A DNA stretch of 64,000 bases from Acidipropionibacterium thoenii DSM 20276 (GTDB taxonomy: Bacteria > Actinomycetota > Actinomycetes > Propionibacteriales > Propionibacteriaceae). Numbering within the stretch: position 1 is the stretch's first letter; each line of letters opens with the position of its first letter. Below the pieces are notes generated by a model. It had not been told where the DNA came from, made no database searches, and saw only the letters and a list, made by a program, of their open reading frames with translations. The stretch lies in contig NZ_AUHZ01000009.1 in NCBI RefSeq assembly GCF_000423445.1, forward strand, positions 1 to 64,000. The letters run 5' to 3'. Shown here piece after piece: positions 62,410 through 64,000 of this stretch. Position numbers and translations under genes: made by a program.

Positions 62410-64000
62410 TTACCGCTTCGCCCGCCGGTCCGAGACATCAACGACTGATCCGCCGACGCCGGCGTGGTCCGGCGACACCTCGATCCGTCGCCAGCCGGCC
62501 AGGCCCAGCAGCTCCGCATGGTGGCTCACCAGCACCACCGACGCGCCTGCCGTCAGCTCCAGGAAGGAGTCCAGCAGTGCCACCGCGGTGTCCACGTCGA
62601 TGGCCGAGATGGCCTCATCGAGAAGGTAGACCGATGACCCCGACAGCAACCCCCGTGCCAGCAGGGTGAACTGCCTCTCGCCCCTCGAGGCCACCGTGAT
62701 GTCCGGCAGCCCTGCCAGCCTCTGATAGAACCCGGTGCCACCCGACAGCCGAGTCAGCAGCGCCTCATCCCAGTCGAAGGCCCCGTAGTAGGTCGCATTG
62801 TCGCGGAATGAGGAGTGGAAGACCGGGGAGCCGTCACCGGAGTAGAAGACGGCGTCGCGGGGATCGGCGAGCGTGCCACCGGCCACGGTGACGACGCCGC
62901 TGTCAGCCGGGGAGAAGTAGATCGACTTGAGAAGTGTGGTCTTGCCCGAACCGGACGGCCCGCACAGCAGCACCCTGTCGCCGGGGGCCAGGCTGAGCCG
63001 GGGAAGAACCAGGCCACTGTCCTCGGACGAGACCGAGGAATCGGGGGAGCGGCCGCCGGTCCTCACCGACACTCCCTGGACTGGCACCTCCCGGCACCGT
63101 AACCTGCCGACCCCCGCGTCGATCGACGGCCGCCAGGAGACCTTCCCGGCCACCGTCTCGAACTGGGCCCTGATCTCATCGGTGGAGTGGATGGCGTTGA
63201 TGCTGTAGAGCACATCGCCCAGCGGGGAGAGGAAAGCCTTGGCGTAGCCCAGGGTCGCCGCCACCGCACCCACGGATATCTGGCCCCGGAGGCAGGCGGC
63301 GCCAGCCACCACGAAGGACAGGAAGTACACCAGCTCGGTACAGGTTCCCGATGCTCCGTCGGCAATGGTCTTGCGTCTGCCGTAGCCGAATCTGGCCCGG
63401 GCAACGCTGCTGGCCTGGCTCCAGTGCGTGCTGGCGAAGGCCGATTGTGCCCGCGGTGGGATCTGCAGACGAGCGCGCAGGAACTCCTCGATGCGGGTCG
63501 TGTAGTCCTGCAGCACCGAGTAGTACCGGCTGGCTGCTGCTGACAGCCGGGTCCGGAACGGCCGGGGGACCGCCAGGGCGACCAGGGACATCGCGAAGAT
63601 CGTGACTGCGATCAGGGGACTGGTGTACCAGGCCAGGACCACGCCGTAGACCAGCATCGCGATGCAGTCCTTGACGATGGCGACCAGCGGAGTCAGATAG
63701 TCCTGCTCGAGTTTGGTGACGTTGTTGGTGACCTGCGAGAGTTCGGCGCCAGCGCCCTCAGCACTGTGCCAGTCCTCCGGTGGCTGACCCAGGAACGCCA
63801 GGAAGTACTGCTGCTTGGCGGAGCGGTCGAATCGCACGGAGACCCGCCACCAGATCAACTGCGCCACGATCTCACAGAGAAGTCCCACGAGCAGCAGCAC
63901 CAGATATTTCATGGCAATGCTCATCAGGCTGACCCGATGGTGGATCAGAACATCATCCACCAGCATTCCGGTGAGCGCCGGAAGTAACGCATAGGAAATG
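62410..64000 (-). CDS. ABC exporter, fused permease and ATPase (5' end beyond the window)
   Basis: About 530 codons are in the window and the frame stays open to the edge (SYALLPALTG...), so helix 1 is incomplete. Several membrane helices (about the first 270 visible residues) precede an ATPase domain: Walker A CGPSGSGKTTLL, Walker B VYLLDEAISAID and switch His in LVSHH. The LSGGQ signature is degenerate (VASRGERQF). Degenerate signatures are common in heterodimeric exporters, so a partner half-transporter may lie beyond the edge. Substrate unknown; possibilities include a peptide or drug. An in-frame ATG at 63966 is internal by this reading. Confidence 0.85.
   Translation of the reverse strand, partial: ISYALLPALTGMLVDDVLIHHRVSLMSIAMKYLVLLLVGLLCEIVAQLIWWRVSVRFDRSAKQQYFLAFLGQPPEDWHSAEGAGAELSQVTNNVTKLEQDYLTPLVAIVKDCIAMLVYGVVLAWYTSPLIAVTIFAMSLVALAVPRPFRTRLSAAASRYYSVLQDYTTRIEEFLRARLQIPPRAQSAFASTHWSQASSVARARFGYGRRKTIADGASGTCTELVYFLSFVVAGAACLRGQISVGAVAATLGYAKAFLSPLGDVLYSINAIHSTDEIRAQFETVAGKVSWRPSIDAGVGRLRCREVPVQGVSVRTGGRSPDSSVSSEDSGLVLPRLSLAPGDRVLLCGPSGSGKTTLLKSIYFSPADSGVVTVAGGTLADPRDAVFYSGDGSPVFHSSFRDNATYYGAFDWDEALLTRLSGGTGFYQRLAGLPDITVASRGERQFTLLARGLLSGSSVYLLDEAISAIDVDTAVALLDSFLELTAGASVVLVSHHAELLGLAGWRRIEVSPDHAGVGGSVVDVSDRRAKR

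Overview
The window is high-GC (roughly two thirds G+C) chromosomal DNA from an actinobacterium. The GlgE-type alpha-glucan cluster, the PriA-type HisA, a TIGR03085 mycothiol-era DinB-fold protein, the trpCBA-lgt block, the secDF-apt-rel-hisS block and the many TANNNT -10 boxes placed 6-8 bases before a GTG or ATG all fit the Actinobacteria. Overall order and protein content look most like the Propionibacteriaceae (Acidipropionibacterium/Cutibacterium relatives), but the genus is an inference. Almost everything is core metabolism and information processing; mobile DNA is limited to a transposase fragment at the left edge.

Layout. 1-258: 5' part of an IS481-type transposase on the minus strand, immediately behind glgB. 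356-9582: storage-glucan island, with glgE-glgB (synthesis, minus) divergent from glgP (phosphorolysis, plus), which converges on glgX (debranching, minus) through a shared perfect hairpin. 9743-18039: cysteine desulfurase, mnmA, a MetE-like gene, small membrane genes, an ACT-domain gene on the minus strand, and gatCAB. The ligA gene often found in this neighbourhood in other actinobacteria is absent. 18189-20120: Tat-exported peptidoglycan amidase. 20921-27732: hisI-trpE, two Trp-linked membrane genes, trpC, trpB, trpA and lgt, mostly with stop/start overlaps. 27935-33917: gltBD. 33939-38952: an HdeD-like membrane gene divergent from dnaE, which is coupled to a small membrane gene. 38962-43555: hisD-C-B-H-A, with an internal promoter for hisA and no hisF. 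43743-46904: yebC-ruvCAB. 47058-55928: yajC-secD-secF-apt, a potassium channel, rel and thrC. 55941-59373: a DUF349 gene divergent from a metallo-hydrolase gene with overlapping promoters, then hisS. 59504-64000: a DUF222/HNH nuclease, a GNAT acetyltransferase, a CDF metal exporter behind a CsoR-like palindrome, and an ABC exporter cut by the window edge.

How the genes work together. GlgE builds and GlgB branches alpha-glucan; GlgP and GlgX take it down. The desulfurase is placed to feed sulfur to MnmA for tRNA 2-thiouridine. GatCAB makes Gln-tRNA (and/or Asn-tRNA) by transamidation, with glutamate metabolism served by GltBD. The trp and his genes share PriA (hisA), which would cover the TrpF step missing from the trp block; trpD, trpG, hisF, hisG and hisE are not in the window. 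YajC-SecD-SecF assist Sec export and Lgt matures lipoproteins. RuvABC resolves Holliday junctions.

No CRISPR array, rRNA, tRNA, prophage or recognisable novel multi-gene system was seen. The more unusual points are a lysozyme-like domain that appears to have lost its catalytic Glu, overlapping divergent leaderless promoters, a metal-type operator lying on the CDF start codon, an altered metal-site residue in that CDF protein, a degenerate ABC signature, and a channel gene inserted between apt and rel.
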